The position numbers and the translations under genes were made by a program. From Candidatus Thorarchaeota archaeon MP8T_1 (GTDB taxonomy: Archaea; Asgardarchaeota; Thorarchaeia; Thorarchaeales; Thorarchaeaceae): DNA of 24,142 nucleotides. Below, in pieces: positions 1 through 6,781 of the stretch; the stretch's first letter is position 1; each line of letters opens with the position of its first letter. A model generated the notes under the pieces. It saw only the letters and a program-made list of their open reading frames with translations. It was not told the origin of the DNA and made no database searches. The stretch lies in NCBI GenBank assembly GCA_002825465.1, contig PJER01000045.1:1-24142 (forward strand), given 5' to 3'.

Positions 1-233
1 GCCTTTCTCATTTCATCAGTGAACTTGAAGTCCAGTACTCTTTGATAGTCGCTTGGTTTGAGGTTGAATGTATAGAGCGGTTGTCTTTCAAACAGTGCCT
101 GAGTGTCAATGAAATAGTGATGTGCTCTTGGCTCAACCCCCAAGGACTCTTGATACAGTCGATAGCGATGCCTGAAGCTATGGTGAGCTTGGATCGCCAG
201 TATCAGGAACAGTGTTGGTTTATTCAGTTTCAT
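1..233 (-). CDS. Hypothetical protein, N-terminal part (runs off the window)
   Basis: An open frame of 77 codons starts at ATG 233 and reads without a stop to the window edge, so the C-terminus is missing. A strong ribosome site (AAGGAG) lies 5 bases upstream, and the ATG overlaps the TGA of the preceding gene (ATGA), as expected for coupled translation in this operon. The visible part begins MKLNKPTLFLILAIQAHHSF and is rich in His, Tyr and Phe. The short hydrophobic stretch near the start is broken by polar residues and is not a convincing signal peptide. I do not recognise the family. Confidence 0.7.
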   Translation of the reverse strand, partial: MKLNKPTLFLILAIQAHHSFRHRYRLYQESLGVEPRAHHYFIDTQALFERQPLYTFNLKPSDYQRVLDFKFTDEMRK

Positions 234-625
234 GTCATCTCCTTCTTACATATAGGACACGGAACACTCTCTGCTTCAATCTTATCTGGATACCATTCTT
301 TGCACTCTTTACAGAAGTAGAACTTTTGCCCTGGATGGTTATCAAGCCATTCATTCTGTGCTCGATCACAACATTCAGGAACACCATATACATCCTCGGA
401 CCAACTTCTCTTACAGAACTCGCAGATATAATCTACATCACTCACTATATTTACACTGCCAACATCATCAACGTGACGCTGTATCTGCGCCTTTATACTT
501 TTTGCAAGATCATATTCCTCTTGTTCTGTTCTGTATACGCCACCAATTCTGGCTATTCCGAAATCACCAGCATCCCTTGGATATACCTCCAGTCTGATAT
601 TACTCCTGATTGTTTTCTTAGTCAT
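230..625 (-). CDS. Small zinc-binding protein, two CxxC pairs plus a Cys pair
   Basis: 131 residues. I chose ATG 625 (MTKKTIRSN) because it overlaps the TAA of the upstream gene by eight bases; a longer frame reaches 682 but would run further into that gene. The C-terminal half has CEFC (about 68-71), CC (85-86), CKEC (105-108) and CPIC (123-126), which fits two zinc ribbons. The N-terminal 60 residues are a charged, probably folded segment without a known motif. It is coupled to the downstream partial gene by an ATGA overlap. Zinc binding is inferred from cysteine spacing; the function (nucleic-acid or protein binding) is unknown. Confidence 0.75.
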   Translation of the reverse strand: MTKKTIRSNIRLEVYPRDAGDFGIARIGGVYRTEQEEYDLAKSIKAQIQRHVDDVGSVNIVSDVDYICEFCKRSWSEDVYGVPECCDRAQNEWLDNHPGQKFYFCKECKEWYPDKIEAESVPCPICKKEMT

Positions 626-1079
626 CGTGTCTGGTAATGTCGCTCTCGTCATATCCGAACTGCTGTCTGTCAGTTCTTCCAACCATCCCAGGCTTTATAC
701 TTTCCAGACTAGCCTCGAAGAAGTGACTGCTACTCTTGGTACATTCCCACCCAAAGACATTACCGAACTGTCTATCACGGTCTTCCCTGCGGATACGCTT
801 CTCTCCACATACGGGACAAGGATCATCGTTGAAGTTATACTTTGCTTTCAATGCTTCCTCTCTTTTCTTATCACTTAGCAGTTCTCTTGCGAACCGTTCT
901 CGCAGTAGTGCTGCTAAGTAGTCCTCGAAATGATCAGGGTCAAACTGACCATTGAGACCAGCTGCCCTGATCGTATCGATTACATCCTTATCATTCTTGA
1001 AACCCATCTGCTTGCCCTTCAAGAACAGATTGCTCTTGGTTGGCTTCAGCTTATAAGCTTCTGTGAGAAAGTTGGACAT
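618..1079 (-). CDS. Small protein with a C-terminal zinc-finger-like motif
   Basis: 153 residues with a clear ribosome site (TGGAGG, six bases before ATG). Residues 1-80 are helical and charged, with runs such as LLRERFARELLSDKKREEAL. Residues 88-119 contain CPVC, a later Cys at 113 and His at 119, a CCCH-type zinc site resembling the zinc ribbons of phage replication proteins. It lies 15 bases downstream of the Sak4-like ATPase and probably shares its promoter, so a role in DNA replication or recombination is plausible but is inference from position only. Confidence 0.75.
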   Translation of the reverse strand: MSNFLTEAYKLKPTKSNLFLKGKQMGFKNDKDVIDTIRAAGLNGQFDPDHFEDYLAALLRERFARELLSDKKREEALKAKYNFNDDPCPVCGEKRIRREDRDRQFGNVFGWECTKSSSHFFEASLESIKPGMVGRTDRQQFGYDESDITRHDD

Positions 1080-1094
1080 CGTACCTCCAGTACG

Positions 1095-1901
1095 CTATTC
1101 GTATTCTCCTTCTGACGGTACATACTTTGGCTCTTCCATGACCATTTCATCTTCACTGAGATTGTCATAGTCGGCAGGATTGTCTACATAGTTGACAAGT
1201 TTCTCAATGGTCACTTCCTTTACCCTTGGTGGGAAGAACGGAAGTCTAGCAATATCAATCTTTCCATTCGGGATCAGCTGGTTTGGCTGTCGCTTTACCT
1301 GCACTCCAAGAGACACCAGCTCTAGGATAGTAGGATTACATCTTGGCGAGTCTATATTGTTGTACGAACTCATGTGTGCTGTTACGATCAGCATGTCACA
1401 GTGCTTGGCGAGACCGAGATACTGATTTCTTAGGGCATCCCTGACCCTACCCCACACGACCTGGCTCATCTTGTTTGCCTCATCTACAGTAGCACGACCA
1501 AAGACTTCAGACTTCACCCATTCTGTCCACTGACCAGCAGTATCTATGATGATAGTCCCATAGTGTGTGTCTTCAGCATCCTTGATCTTTGGGTATGTCT
1601 CTTCGCGCCTTGAGTTGGCAACAATCTGGTGACCTACAATCCTCTCCCATTCTTTCTTGAACTCTCCCCATGTATAGCAAGCTGCTCTGGTAAATTCCCC
1701 TCTCAGATAACCAGCTTCAATCATGCGCTTGCTCTGGCTCTCATAGTCCTTGGCACTATCTTCAAGGTCAATGATATGAACTGGTTGCCATGGACTGTTC
1801 AGACTCATCAGAGTCTTGCCTTCTTTCCGTGATCCCCAAATCAGCATTCCACCAAACGGGGGTTCGTTTGGAACGTAAACTTCTTCTTTCTCTTTTGTCA
1901 T
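1095..1901 (-). CDS. RecA-fold P-loop ATPase, Sak4-like phage recombination protein
   Basis: 268 residues. A P-loop sits near the N-terminus (GSRKEGKT, residues 23-30), followed by IIDLED at 43-48 and a Walker B strand, GTIIIDT, at 115-121. An aspartate-rich tail follows from about residue 240. Size, early Walker A position and arrangement match the Sak4 group of phage RecA-like ATPases, which help anneal or exchange single-stranded DNA and often sit beside SSB or nuclease genes. The start is fixed by GGAGG seven bases before the ATG. It has its own strong promoter just upstream (1925-1953), the best in this part of the window. General AAA-ATPase annotation would also fit. I am confident of an ATPase and moderately confident of the Sak4 assignment. 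Confidence 0.8.
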   Translation of the reverse strand: MTKEKEEVYVPNEPPFGGMLIWGSRKEGKTLMSLNSPWQPVHIIDLEDSAKDYESQSKRMIEAGYLRGEFTRAACYTWGEFKKEWERIVGHQIVANSRREETYPKIKDAEDTHYGTIIIDTAGQWTEWVKSEVFGRATVDEANKMSQVVWGRVRDALRNQYLGLAKHCDMLIVTAHMSSYNNIDSPRCNPTILELVSLGVQVKRQPNQLIPNGKIDIARLPFFPPRVKEVTIEKLVNYVDNPADYDNLSEDEMVMEEPKYVPSEGEYE

Positions 1902-1924
1902 GTTAGACCTCCATACTTTCCTAC

Positions 1925-1953
1925 ATTATACCTGAACATCTGTTAGGTGTCAA
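1925..1953 (-). promoter_or_regulatory. Strong sigma-70-type promoter with internal ACATCTGTTA operator
   Basis: On the minus strand: -35 TTGACA (1953-1948), exact 17-base spacer, -10 TATAAT (1930-1925), both hexamers at consensus. The spacer holds GAACATCTGTTA (plus-strand reading, 1934-1945), a GAAC-N4-GTTC-like dyad that recurs in three other promoters here. It drives the ATPase gene starting at 1901. The -35 box overlaps the end of the upstream gene. Confidence 0.85.
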
Positions 1954-2174
1954 TCGCCAGTGAACCTGAAGTACGCACTACCTACTTCCAGAACATATCC
2001 ATCAACTTCTACAAGCGCATAAGTATGTTCTGAAGTTCCACCCCATGCCAGCCAGTAGCCAGGAAACCACTCCTTACTCATTGGGTCTACACTTCCCATA
2101 GCATTTTGAAGTGGTCTTGCAGAATAATTATCTACTCCGATGGGTTGAAACTCACATGGTCTTTGTTTGCACAT
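1950..2174 (-). CDS. Hypothetical small protein
   Basis: 74 residues. ATG 2174 is preferred because GGAG lies eight bases upstream; a GTG at 2183 is possible but sits on the ribosome site. It begins MCKQRPCEFQ and is rich in Gly, Trp and Tyr, with alternating beta-like segments (HTYALVEVDGYVLEVGSAYF) that suggest a small beta-sheet fold. It overlaps the zinc-binding gene upstream by 43 bases. No family recognised. Confidence 0.6.
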   Translation of the reverse strand: MCKQRPCEFQPIGVDNYSARPLQNAMGSVDPMSKEWFPGYWLAWGGTSEHTYALVEVDGYVLEVGSAYFRFTGD

Positions 2175-2677
2175 AGCATACACTCCTCTCTAAGTCTATC
2201 GCTATTCAGGAAATTGATCACCTTCTGTGATGCCTGAATAAACTTTGGTATCCTATCTCTTGAAATGTCACGGTTCTCCCAGCTCTCGATGAAAAGCACT
2301 TCGTCCAAATTCCTACAGAGATACCCTTTGGTTACTTCTACTACTGGACACCCCTCACATTCTTCGTAAAAGTACATATTGCAAAAGCCACATGTCTGTG
2401 TTCCTTGTGTATGGAAGTAGACTGACTTTGCGCCAAGCGCGTAGGCTAACCAGAGTCCCTTGTTGAACATTTGCCATTTCTCGAATGACTTCTCCCATGC
2501 CTTGTGTATAGGGGCATGATACCCTAGGGTGATTACATGAAATATTGTTACAGCCGCAAGCATATCAGAGGTATTGAGTATCCTGACTGTCATGGCATTA
2601 TACATTCCTGTAGTCGTCACTCCATGCCACAGTAAACTGTCTGTAGTCTTTCCTTTCCATATCCATTGATCTATCAT
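2132..2677 (-). CDS. Hypothetical cysteine-rich protein, probable zinc site
   Basis: 181 residues, started by an ATG that overlaps the upstream TGA (ATGA). A CxxC pair (CGFC, 96-99) followed by CEGC (107-110) forms a compact four-cysteine knuckle in the middle, and CMLC (166-169) lies near the C-terminus. The N-terminal half is hydrophobic and aromatic (ILNTSDMLAAVTIFHVITLG) but carries polar residues, so I do not call it membrane-spanning. Zinc binding is inferred; function unknown. Confidence 0.7.
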   Translation of the reverse strand: MIDQWIWKGKTTDSLLWHGVTTTGMYNAMTVRILNTSDMLAAVTIFHVITLGYHAPIHKAWEKSFEKWQMFNKGLWLAYALGAKSVYFHTQGTQTCGFCNMYFYEECEGCPVVEVTKGYLCRNLDEVLFIESWENRDISRDRIPKFIQASQKVINFLNSDRLREECMLCANKDHVSFNPSE

Positions 2678-3129
2678 TGTTTCACCTTTGGTCTTTCGTC
2701 ATAGATGTCTGCCCTTTCCCACTTTCCTGATTCTACTTCTACAAATACAGTCCACGCTGGAGGAGGACTGCCATAAAACTCTTCGGCGTCTAGCAGTTCC
2801 ATCTGAAAGCTTTCTTTAGTACCACAGACAACCAGATACAGGTCTCCCTCTGCATAGTTGAACGTCATCCAGTTCTCAAGGTCTACCCAAAAGCCGAAGT
2901 ACCATGCATCCTGGTCTGTATCAAACTGTTTCCATCCTCCAATGTATTCGAGTTCTGGTGGACAGTAGTCCTTTCCCCAAGCCAAGATAGCATCCCACTT
3001 ATATCGTTCAGTGGACTCAAAGGACTTGATGACAAGATTGCCACGCTTATTCAGCCAGTAGTTTTGTGGACTATGTGTTCCCCAATCATCTATCGGTGAT
3101 CTCCAGCTATCAGGAATTAGGTAGTTCAT
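2674..3129 (-). CDS. Hypothetical Trp/Tyr-rich protein
   Basis: 151 residues. ATG 3129 (MNYLIPDSWR) is chosen because GGAGGAG lies directly upstream; a longer frame to 3213 would overlap the neighbour by a further 84 bases. The protein is unusually rich in Trp, with segments such as DAWYFGFWVDLENWMTF and a beta-rich second half. It ends in a basic tail (PKVKQ). It is coupled to the downstream gene by ATGA and overlaps the upstream gene by 20 bases. No family recognised. Confidence 0.7.
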   Translation of the reverse strand: MNYLIPDSWRSPIDDWGTHSPQNYWLNKRGNLVIKSFESTERYKWDAILAWGKDYCPPELEYIGGWKQFDTDQDAWYFGFWVDLENWMTFNYAEGDLYLVVCGTKESFQMELLDAEEFYGSPPPAWTVFVEVESGKWERADIYDERPKVKQ

Positions 3130-3451
3130 CTTTCTCCTCCAGCCAGTCCAGTCCAATCCATGACATTGCTTCACCGATCTTCTTGCCTGAGTGACCGTCC
3201 ATAAGTGGTTCATAGAAAGCGTTCATAAGCATCTCAAGTCCTTGACGCTGTTGTTCCTCTGTGCTATTGGCAGGAAACCTTGTACAGTATGATACGTCAC
3301 CTGGGTCTATCCACTCCCCATCGTCATCAAGCCAAGACACATCAAAGCGGAGTAGTTCCTCATCTTCTGGATCATCTTCGTTATAGTTTCCGCACCATCC
3401 TTCTCCAAGCTCTACCCATTCAACCTTGACGCGATCTTTTATTAGCTCCAT
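3110..3451 (-). CDS. Hypothetical acidic protein
   Basis: 113 residues with a strongly acidic first half (EDDPEDEELL, DVSWLDDDGEW) and an amphipathic second half. The ATG lies two bases after the preceding TAA, with GAGGGA about 10 bases upstream as a modest ribosome site. The acidic, compact nature is seen in many small phage proteins that mimic DNA or bind host proteins, but nothing here proves such a role. Confidence 0.7.
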   Translation of the reverse strand: MELIKDRVKVEWVELGEGWCGNYNEDDPEDEELLRFDVSWLDDDGEWIDPGDVSYCTRFPANSTEEQQRQGLEMLMNAFYEPLMDGHSGKKIGEAMSWIGLDWLEEKDELPNS

Positions 3452-3452
3452 G

Positions 3453-3989
3453 TTACTCTAGTCCCTCGTAGTTCAGTTCTCTAACACCCATAATCTTTCT
3501 CCTTGCTTCGTTCAGTAAGTCCTTGGTAGCACCTTCATAAGATGGCGACTGGGTTTTCAGGTAGTCCTCTCCCTCTGGTATCCCCTCTACACTTGGAAGC
3601 TCTCCAAACCATTTATGAAATAGCTCTGCATATAGGAGTGTGCCATCCTCTATGAGTGGTGCTTTGAGAGATGTCTCCATAAGACACGCTATGACCTCTG
3701 CATCGGTAGCCATTTGCCTGTCTTCCTTTCTCTTGGGAATACCATTGAGAATACGTTCTATCAACTCCTTACAGTGAATACGGTATAGCGATGGTGTCAC
3801 TTCTGCTGGAGTACCAACGGGACACAAAAGTGTAAAGGCATTGTTGATCCTGTGCATCTTATCAGGATACTTCTGCTTGTATTCCTTGATGACCTCCTCT
3901 GCTATCTCTAGATAGGTTGTCAAGTTTCTAAGCACACTGAACACACTCGTATTGGTAAACTCATCGAACTTTGTTGCTAGTGTTGTCAT
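3453..3989 (-). CDS. Hypothetical helical protein
   Basis: 178 residues, mostly predicted helix by composition (TYLEIAEEVIKEYKQKYPDK; ATDAEVIACLMETSLKA). No catalytic motif or metal site is visible. The start overlaps the previous gene by 29 bases; GGGAG lies just upstream. It is followed after one base by the acidic protein gene, so the two are co-translated. No family recognised. Confidence 0.7.
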   Translation of the reverse strand: MTTLATKFDEFTNTSVFSVLRNLTTYLEIAEEVIKEYKQKYPDKMHRINNAFTLLCPVGTPAEVTPSLYRIHCKELIERILNGIPKRKEDRQMATDAEVIACLMETSLKAPLIEDGTLLYAELFHKWFGELPSVEGIPEGEDYLKTQSPSYEGATKDLLNEARRKIMGVRELNYEGLE

Positions 3990-4170
3990 CCCAAACTCCC
4001 AACCTTTTAGCTAGCTCTGGCACTTCGTTCCAACGGAGACACCAGTCATAAGAGAAAGCGCGACCGACTGGATAATTGTTCTCCGTGTCCACAATATAAA
4101 TATAGCCCTCGTCATCGCGCTTGGCATGGTATTCTCTGCCTTCATGAATCCACTTCATTGTCCATCTCAT
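3961..4170 (-). CDS. Hypothetical small protein
   Basis: 69 residues, rich in aromatic and charged residues (MRWTMKWIHEGREYHAKRDD). The start is uncertain: ATG 4170 and ATG 4158 both lie inside the end of the upstream gene, and neither has a strong ribosome site, so translation probably depends on coupling. The 29-base overlaps on both sides are in keeping with the compact operon. Function unknown. Confidence 0.6.
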   Translation of the reverse strand: MRWTMKWIHEGREYHAKRDDEGYIYIVDTENNYPVGRAFSYDWCLRWNEVPELAKRLGVWDDNTSNKVR

Positions 4171-4642
4171 TGAGCTGTCTTACAAAATCCATTGCCTCGT
4201 CCATCATTTTATTGTACTCAGCGAATGTTTTGGGCAGCTCCATTATCTCACTGTAGTCCATCTCTCCAACGAGAATGCTACTTCTAATTGCACCTTGAAG
4301 ACCAAGTACTCCGATACTCAGAGCAAGCTTCCGCTTTGGACCATACTCCTTGTATATCTCTTGGAGATAATGATACTCGTCTGATAGTGGCATGTGCTCT
4401 GATATTGCTTTGAGCCATGGTTCTTCTTCATCCCCGAACTCCTCAAAGAGAGACCAGTATCTCTCGCCAGCGTCATACTCATTGAGCAACATCATGTAGC
4501 CTTCTGCGTCATACCTTTCTACGATCTCAAGAACATTGTGCTTATCATCCCACTCCTTGAAGAAGTACACACAACCATTATCGGTAATAATCCAATGGTC
4601 TGCGTCCTTGAAGCGCAGGAGTTGATCCAGTTCTATTCTCAT
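4142..4642 (-). CDS. Hypothetical acidic protein
   Basis: 166 residues, acidic overall, with a central Glu/Asp-rich turn (FEEFGDEEEPW). A beta-like N-terminal part (HWIITDNGCVYFFKEWDD) is followed by a helical C-terminal half that includes a short hydrophobic segment (KLALSIGVLGLQGAI), too short and glycine-rich to call transmembrane. Ribosome site GAAAGGA. The ATG overlaps the upstream stop. No family recognised. Confidence 0.7.
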   Translation of the reverse strand: MRIELDQLLRFKDADHWIITDNGCVYFFKEWDDKHNVLEIVERYDAEGYMMLLNEYDAGERYWSLFEEFGDEEEPWLKAISEHMPLSDEYHYLQEIYKEYGPKRKLALSIGVLGLQGAIRSSILVGEMDYSEIMELPKTFAEYNKMMDEAMDFVRQLNEMDNEVDS

Positions 4643-4980
4643 AGTTGTATCCTTTCATACAGTCCACCAGTTCTACTGATCTCATCACCAGCAACGCTGA
4701 TCTTGATAGTCCAGCAGTCCTTGTCGCTGATCGTATTGACATCTTCTACTTCGATCTCATCAAACCCCCCAACACCAGCTTTAGCAATCAGTTCTTCGAT
4801 GTCTTCTATCCCGATAGTCAGCTGTACTGTAGCATAGCTATGGACAATCTCTGGCGGTGAGATACACGGTCCAGAGGCATAGCCAAATATTGTGACAGTA
4901 TCTATGTCAGACAGTCGCAGGGGCAGTGAGATCGAAGGCAATTCCTTCGTCTTCTGGTGGTTCGTATTCAATTTCTGCAT
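4639..4980 (-). CDS. Hypothetical protein, start uncertain
   Basis: 113 residues from ATG 4980, which has AAGGA about 11 bases upstream but overlaps the previous gene by 74 bases, the longest overlap in the window. The first 24 residues (MQKLNTNHQKTKELPSISLP) are polar and unlike the beta-rich remainder (DTVTIFGYASGP, ATVQLTIGIEDIEELIAKAG), so a later non-canonical start near 4910 cannot be excluded. No canonical start codon is available there. Function unknown. Confidence 0.6.
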   Translation of the reverse strand: MQKLNTNHQKTKELPSISLPLRLSDIDTVTIFGYASGPCISPPEIVHSYATVQLTIGIEDIEELIAKAGVGGFDEIEVEDVNTISDKDCWTIKISVAGDEISRTGGLYERIQL

Positions 4981-5296
4981 AGGGGATATGTCCTTCCTTT
5001 ATCAGTCTAGCCAGTCCCTTCAATAGTTCTTTATAGAAACGGTCATTGATATATGCCAACGGTTCTACATATACCTTGCTATCGACTTTCGTTGTGCTGT
5101 TCAGGCTCTGCACTATCCCATCTGGTTTCAGTTCACTGACTACAGCAAACCAGACTTCACTCTCTTTCCCCTCTAACTTCCTATAGATTTGCCAGCAGTT
5201 CCCATCACCACGATAGGCATAGTACTCGAAGCGATCATTGGTTGCATGTTCAAACTCGATACCATCAACAGTCACGGTATCTAGTTGCTTGGGCAT
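4907..5296 (-). CDS. Hypothetical protein
   Basis: 129 residues, with AAAGGAG five bases upstream of the ATG and one base after the preceding stop. The first two thirds alternate charged and aromatic residues in a beta-rich pattern (FEYYAYRGDGNCWQIYRKLE). The last third is helical (RFYKELLKGLARLIKEGHIP) and is followed by an acidic tail. No motif or family recognised. Confidence 0.7.
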   Translation of the reverse strand: MPKQLDTVTVDGIEFEHATNDRFEYYAYRGDGNCWQIYRKLEGKESEVWFAVVSELKPDGIVQSLNSTTKVDSKVYVEPLAYINDRFYKELLKGLARLIKEGHIPYAEIEYEPPEDEGIAFDLTAPATV

Positions 5297-5297
5297 A

Positions 5298-5879
5298 CTA
5301 CTCCTTTCTTACTGCACCAATCACGCTCAATACGGCAATCACTTCTTCATGCGTCAGTCCCCTTAGAGTGACAAGAGCACAATCAGCTCTGTAGTAGTCT
5401 ACGCACCAGTGTCTGAGGCACTTGCCCATCTCGCTTGTGACAGTACCTCTAACACGATGTATCTCTGTGTCTGTGAAACTTGAGACTTCGGATAACAGAC
5501 CAGTCTTCTTCTTCAGGTCTTCTGCCTGAACACTGAGCTTGTCATAGGTCTCCTGTGATGATTTCATCCATGGCTCAATGGTTGACCTGTAATGATGAAC
5601 CATCGCAGGGTAGAGTTCCTTTGCAATATGAGCACCAAGGTCATAACCAATAAGTTCTTTCTCTACCTTGATGTCTAGTTTCTGATCCCAGCTATTACCG
5701 TATACATTCTGGTAATCATTAGACCAGATTACTTTCCATTCATTCTTCATTGCTCTGATTATGATCTGATAGGTCATATCAATGGTAGAAAACCTAGCCA
5801 GATGGTCATCGCCACCACGTATGACCCATCCACGGTCAGTGTGTACGTTTAGCCCTTCTACTACCTCATTGGGAAGCAT
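5298..5879 (-). CDS. Hypothetical protein
   Basis: 193 residues, first gene after a 116-base intergenic region, with TGGAGG seven bases before its ATG. It has a beta-rich N-terminal domain (about 1-70), a helical middle with a possible short coiled coil (KSSQETYDKLSVQAEDLKKK, around 107-126), and a Cys/His cluster (CLRHWCVDYYRADC, about 154-167) that could bind metal. No good minus-strand promoter precedes it; transcription may come from upstream. Family unknown. Confidence 0.7.
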   Translation of the reverse strand: MLPNEVVEGLNVHTDRGWVIRGGDDHLARFSTIDMTYQIIIRAMKNEWKVIWSNDYQNVYGNSWDQKLDIKVEKELIGYDLGAHIAKELYPAMVHHYRSTIEPWMKSSQETYDKLSVQAEDLKKKTGLLSEVSSFTDTEIHRVRGTVTSEMGKCLRHWCVDYYRADCALVTLRGLTHEEVIAVLSVIGAVRKE

Positions 5880-5892
5880 ATAAACCTCCAGC

Positions 5893-5920
5893 TTGACATC
5901 TGTTAGTATTCTGGTACAAT
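5893..5920 (+). promoter_or_regulatory. Plus-strand promoter with ACATCTGTTA operator, facing away from the local genes
   Basis: TTGACA (5893-5898), 16-base spacer, TACAAT (5915-5920) on the plus strand, while all genes around are on the minus strand. TGACATCTGTTA (5894-5905) overlaps the -35 box and matches the operator in the promoters at 1925, 14249 and 17890. It may drive the small RNA proposed below, or the dyad may act on the minus-strand gene at 5879. Confidence 0.5.
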
Positions 5921-5926
5921 AGAAAT

Positions 5927-5997
5927 ACCAATTCCTCTATTGGAATAGGCAGCGACCAGCCCTCGATACCCCCCTTATCGAGGGCAACTGTTTTATT
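5927..5997 (+). ncRNA. Candidate small RNA ending in a 10-bp hairpin
   Basis: Downstream of the plus-strand promoter lie a CCAAT/ATTGG hairpin (5928-5943), an 18-base conserved motif (5941-5958), then a perfect 10-bp stem GCCCTCGATA/TATCGAGGGC (5959-5985) with a 7-base C-rich loop. TTTTATT follows five bases later, so it is terminator-like but not ideal. The transcript would be about 70 bases and would reach the 3' end of the neighbouring minus-strand gene as antisense. No known RNA family recognised. Confidence 0.3.
5941..5958 (+). repeat. Copy 1 of an 18-base intergenic motif, TGGAATAGGCAGCGACCA
   Basis: It matches 23122-23139 at 17 of 18 bases in the same orientation. In both places it lies between a minus-strand stop codon and the next minus-strand gene, next to inverted repeats. 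Here it abuts the 10-bp stem starting at 5959. Confidence 0.6.
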
Positions 5998-6184
5998 ACT
6001 CGTTGTACGGATTTGCGCCAGCAGCAATCAACGTTTCTACAGCAACAGCTTCATCACCACACATCACTTTCATGATCGGTACTTCTTTCCACTCTGTACC
6101 AACCTGTACCTGTCTGCACGTTGAGCCTTCTATATGATTATAGAACTCTACTTCAAAGGCGAACCACTGATACCGCGCCCACAT
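5996..6184 (-). CDS. Hypothetical protein; true N-terminus probably upstream
   Basis: 62 residues from ATG 6184 (MWARYQWFAFEVEFYNHIEG). The same frame stays open to 6328, and the upstream part reads like protein (NALRERIKQAFLDAGWEL, then FLPPEEYLPEKVARN). The ATG has only a weak AAGG upstream. No ATG, GTG or TTG occurs in frame between 6328 and 6184. The gene therefore starts at a rare codon (AUA 6310 is a candidate), is reached by a -1 frameshift from the preceding gene, or has lost its start. Function unknown. Confidence 0.5.
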   Translation of the reverse strand: MWARYQWFAFEVEFYNHIEGSTCRQVQVGTEWKEVPIMKVMCGDEAVAVETLIAAGANPYNE

Positions 6185-6306
6185 GTTGCGCGCAACCTTT
6201 TCTGGTAGATATTCTTCTGGCGGTAGGAATGTCAGTGTGCTTTCCTTGCTTTCCTCTTTGCGGTTATCATAGACTAGTTCCCATCCAGCATCAAGGAACG
6301 CTTGCT

Positions 6307-6537
6307 TTATTCTTTCCCTAAGAGCGTTTCATTGACTGGCAAGTCTAATTCAGGCGGAGTAGTAGTTGTGTACATGTGCCACCTTATTCCTTCCTCGTCC
6401 AGCCATGACAGATCGGGAAGCTGTGGAGCAATGTGCTTCCGCCAATACTTTGATCGCATTATCTTTGTTCTCAGTTCATTACGAGTACTAAGATGTTGTT
6501 TCTCGAAACGCTCAGTCAGTTTTTCTGCAAATGTCAT
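6307..6537 (-). CDS. Hypothetical small basic protein
   Basis: 76 residues, with GAGGAGG nine bases before the ATG. The N-terminal half is helical and basic (MTFAEKLTERFEKQHLSTRN, then KIMRSKYWRKHIAPQLPDL). It lies one base downstream of the previous stop. Its end overlaps the open upstream extension of the next gene in the -1 frame, which raises the possibility that the two form one protein by frameshifting. No family recognised. Confidence 0.7.
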   Translation of the reverse strand: MTFAEKLTERFEKQHLSTRNELRTKIMRSKYWRKHIAPQLPDLSWLDEEGIRWHMYTTTTPPELDLPVNETLLGKE

Positions 6538-6538
6538 G

Positions 6539-6781
6539 TTAGTCCTCCTCGTGTTCCCAAACTTTCCCTTGTGTCAAGTACCTTTCTGTAACATATAGCT
6601 CGTCATAGTACGCTCGTGCCTCTTCATCCGATACGACTGCTACGCTCAGAGGTTGATAGTAATCATCGCTCACCAAGAGCGTCTTGCCAGTCTTCGCAAA
6701 GTCCGTAAAGAAGTAGACTATCGAATGTCCCTTCACCAGTATGAATGTGTTCTTGTCTACTCCGTCAGTGAAGTTGATCAT
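6539..6781 (-). CDS. Hypothetical small protein
   Basis: 80 residues. ATG 6781 is preferred, with AAGGAG seven bases upstream inside the end of the helicase gene (17-base overlap). It is beta-rich at the start (NTFILVKGHSIVYFFTDF) and acidic at the C-terminus (WEHEED). The overlap with the RecD2-type helicase implies coupled expression, so a helper role in DNA processing is possible but unproven. Confidence 0.65.
   Translation of the reverse strand: MINFTDGVDKNTFILVKGHSIVYFFTDFAKTGKTLLVSDDYYQPLSVAVVSDEEARAYYDELYVTERYLTQGKVWEHEED

Noticed and set aside
42..320. Plus-strand open frames across the minus-strand operons (for example 42-320, 8550-9071, 14161-14646, 20475-20888, 21702-22187)
   Set aside because: They lack ribosome sites, are rich in Cys/His/Ser low-quality sequence, and lie opposite better-supported minus-strand genes.
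5959..5985. The 10-bp stem as a minus-strand intrinsic terminator
   Set aside because: On the minus strand it is followed by CTGGTCGCTGCC, with no T-run; only the plus-strand direction has a nearby T-rich stretch.
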